Assembly: GCA_017303905.1 (NCBI GenBank)
Contig: JAFLBH010000001.1
Span: forward strand, 186,001-250,000
From: Bacteroidota bacterium
Lineage (GTDB): Bacteria > Bacteroidota > Bacteroidia > B-17B0 > Aurantibacillaceae
DNA length: 64,000 nt
Reading direction: 5' to 3'
Part shown: piece by piece, positions 63,071-64,000 of the stretch
Position numbering within the stretch: position 1 is the stretch's first letter
Layout: the number at the start of each line of letters is the position of its first letter
Notes under the pieces: generated by a model
Databases searched by the model: none
What the model was told of the DNA's origin: nothing
What the model saw: the letters and a program-made list of their open reading frames with translations, nothing else
Translations under genes and position numbers: made by a program

Positions 63071-64000
63071 TTAAATTTTATTTATTATTTCAGCGGCTTT
63101 TTCTAAAGTCTCTTCCTTCTTCGCGAAGCAAAAACGTAATAAATTATTATCCGTAGGCTTCGAATAAAACACGGAGAGTGGAACGCTGGCCAGTTTATTT
63201 TCCTTGGTTAAACGAATGGCGAAGTCTGTGTCCTTTTCTTCCGTTATCCTTTTATAACCGAGCAATTGAAAATAAGTACCGGTACAATCTTCAATGGTAA
63301 AACGCGAATTCTTAATCAAACCTCTGAAAAAATCGCGTTTGGTTTGATAAAAGTTTTTTAAGTCGAGATATGTATTTTTATCGCCTAAATAATCGGCAAG
63401 GGCTAATTGAAAAGGATGATTCACCGCGAACACTAAAAACTGATGTACCTTTCTGAACTCTGTCATTAATTCGGCAGGAGCAGCAACATATCCAATCTTC
63501 CATCCCGTTGTGTGTACAGTTTTACCAAATGAAGAAACAATAATGGATTGACTTCGTAAAGTAGAATATCTTGCAACACTTTGATGCGGTTGATTATCGA
63601 ATGCCATGTGCTCATACACCTCATCACTCACCACAATAATATTTTTTCCTTTTACTAATTGCTCCAATTGCTTTAAATCATTTTCATTTAAAACCGTTCC
63701 GCTCGGATTGTGCGGTGTATTAATGATAATCATTTTGGTTTTATCATTCACCTTTGATTTTACTTCCTCCCAATTCACTTTAAATCCGGGGTATGTTAGT
63801 TGAACAGGAATAGCAATTCCGCCGTGCACTTCAATTGCAGGAATGTAACAATCATAAGCGGGTTCAAATATAATCACCTCATCGCCTTTATTAATAAATG
63901 CGGCAATAGATGTATAAATACCTTGCGTGGCGCCTGCAGTGATGGTGATTTCGGTATCCGCGTTATAGTTTGCCGAATAACACGTAGAAACAATCTCCGC
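63071..64000 (-). CDS. PLP-dependent class I/II aminotransferase (partial, methionine-type)
   Basis: The frame stays open to the window edge: upstream of the internal ATG at 63877 there is a further 41-codon stretch (AEIVSTCYSANYNADTEITI, then TAGATQGIYT), so the N-terminus lies outside. The visible 309 residues match fold-type I aminotransferases of the YbdL/kynurenine group: INTPHNPSGTVL, VVSDEVYEHMAF, the PLP lysine in SSFGKTVHTTGW and RFCFAKKEE. The family commonly uses methionine, and this relative may be a methionine aminotransferase. Its stop is 3 nt from that of the amidohydrolase. Confidence 0.92.
   Translation of the reverse strand, partial: AEIVSTCYSANYNADTEITITAGATQGIYTSIAAFINKGDEVIIFEPAYDCYIPAIEVHGGIAIPVQLTYPGFKVNWEEVKSKVNDKTKMIIINTPHNPSGTVLNENDLKQLEQLVKGKNIIVVSDEVYEHMAFDNQPHQSVARYSTLRSQSIIVSSFGKTVHTTGWKIGYVAAPAELMTEFRKVHQFLVFAVNHPFQLALADYLGDKNTYLDLKNFYQTKRDFFRGLIKNSRFTIEDCTGTYFQLLGYKRITEEKDTDFAIRLTKENKLASVPLSVFYSKPTDNNLLRFCFAKKEETLEKAAEIINKI

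Noticed and set aside
1..64000. tRNA, rRNA or riboswitch genes
   Set aside because: No cloverleaf with conserved T-loop bases and no rRNA-like sequence was noticed in the intergenic spaces; a covariance search would be needed to exclude small RNAs.

Overview
The window is from a member of the Bacteroidota. The evidence is AT-rich DNA, many secreted proteins ending in type IX secretion (T9SS) C-terminal sorting domains, a PorW/SprE homologue, a fused MurF-alanine racemase, a fused DAHP synthase-chorismate mutase, and several Bacteroidota-type TAnnTTTG promoter boxes. The order or genus cannot be fixed from the sequence. No rRNA, tRNA, CRISPR array, transposase or integrase was seen.

Layout. 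1-3.7 kb: the end of an aryl-polyene/flexirubin-like lipid pigment operon (ketosynthase fragment, polysaccharide deacetylase, LolA, LolB-like lipoprotein, hotdog dehydratase), followed by a DUF420 membrane protein. 3.8-6.6 kb: a T9SS cargo protein and a cytochrome c / copper monooxygenase-like lipoprotein. 6.7-12.1 kb: housekeeping genes (trmD, dxr, rseP) mixed with small secreted proteins. 12.1-16.2 kb: a minus-strand run of secreted proteins (NHL propeller, small protein, GH16 glucanase, S74-chaperone protein).

16.2-29.3 kb is the most unusual part. It starts with two perfect inverted repeats and two broken copies of the folC 3' end, and it ends at the intact folC. Between them are three large SBBP beta-propeller T9SS proteins, two other exported proteins, a LytS-type sensor kinase and a LytTR response regulator. 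This looks like a cell-surface module with its own regulator, bounded by direct repeats of folC.

29.3-33.7 kb: folC with a TonB/ExbD/ExbB energy-transduction operon and a second TonB. 33.9-38.7 kb: LON-domain protein, DUF2452, a small membrane protein, AtpZ, bactofilin and PorW/SprE. 38.8-45.4 kb: M20 amidohydrolase, TSUP permease, a very large TolB-propeller/outer-membrane-barrel protein, M28 peptidase and a conserved coiled-coil protein. 45.5-48.5 kb: tdk and murF-alr. 48.7-56.7 kb: two LamG-type T9SS cargo proteins, a hybrid TPR-kinase/AraC regulator, fRMsr and a 16-residue-repeat protein. 56.8-64 kb: comF, a coiled-coil membrane protein, a 0.5 kb patchwork of dispersed repeats, DAHP synthase-chorismate mutase, a Cys-rich miniprotein, a tandem paralogue pair, an amidohydrolase and a partial aminotransferase.

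Functionally, the window combines standard metabolism with envelope biology. At least eight proteins carry T9SS sorting signals, and one T9SS component (PorW/SprE) is encoded here. Intergenic spaces repeatedly hold the same short dispersed elements.
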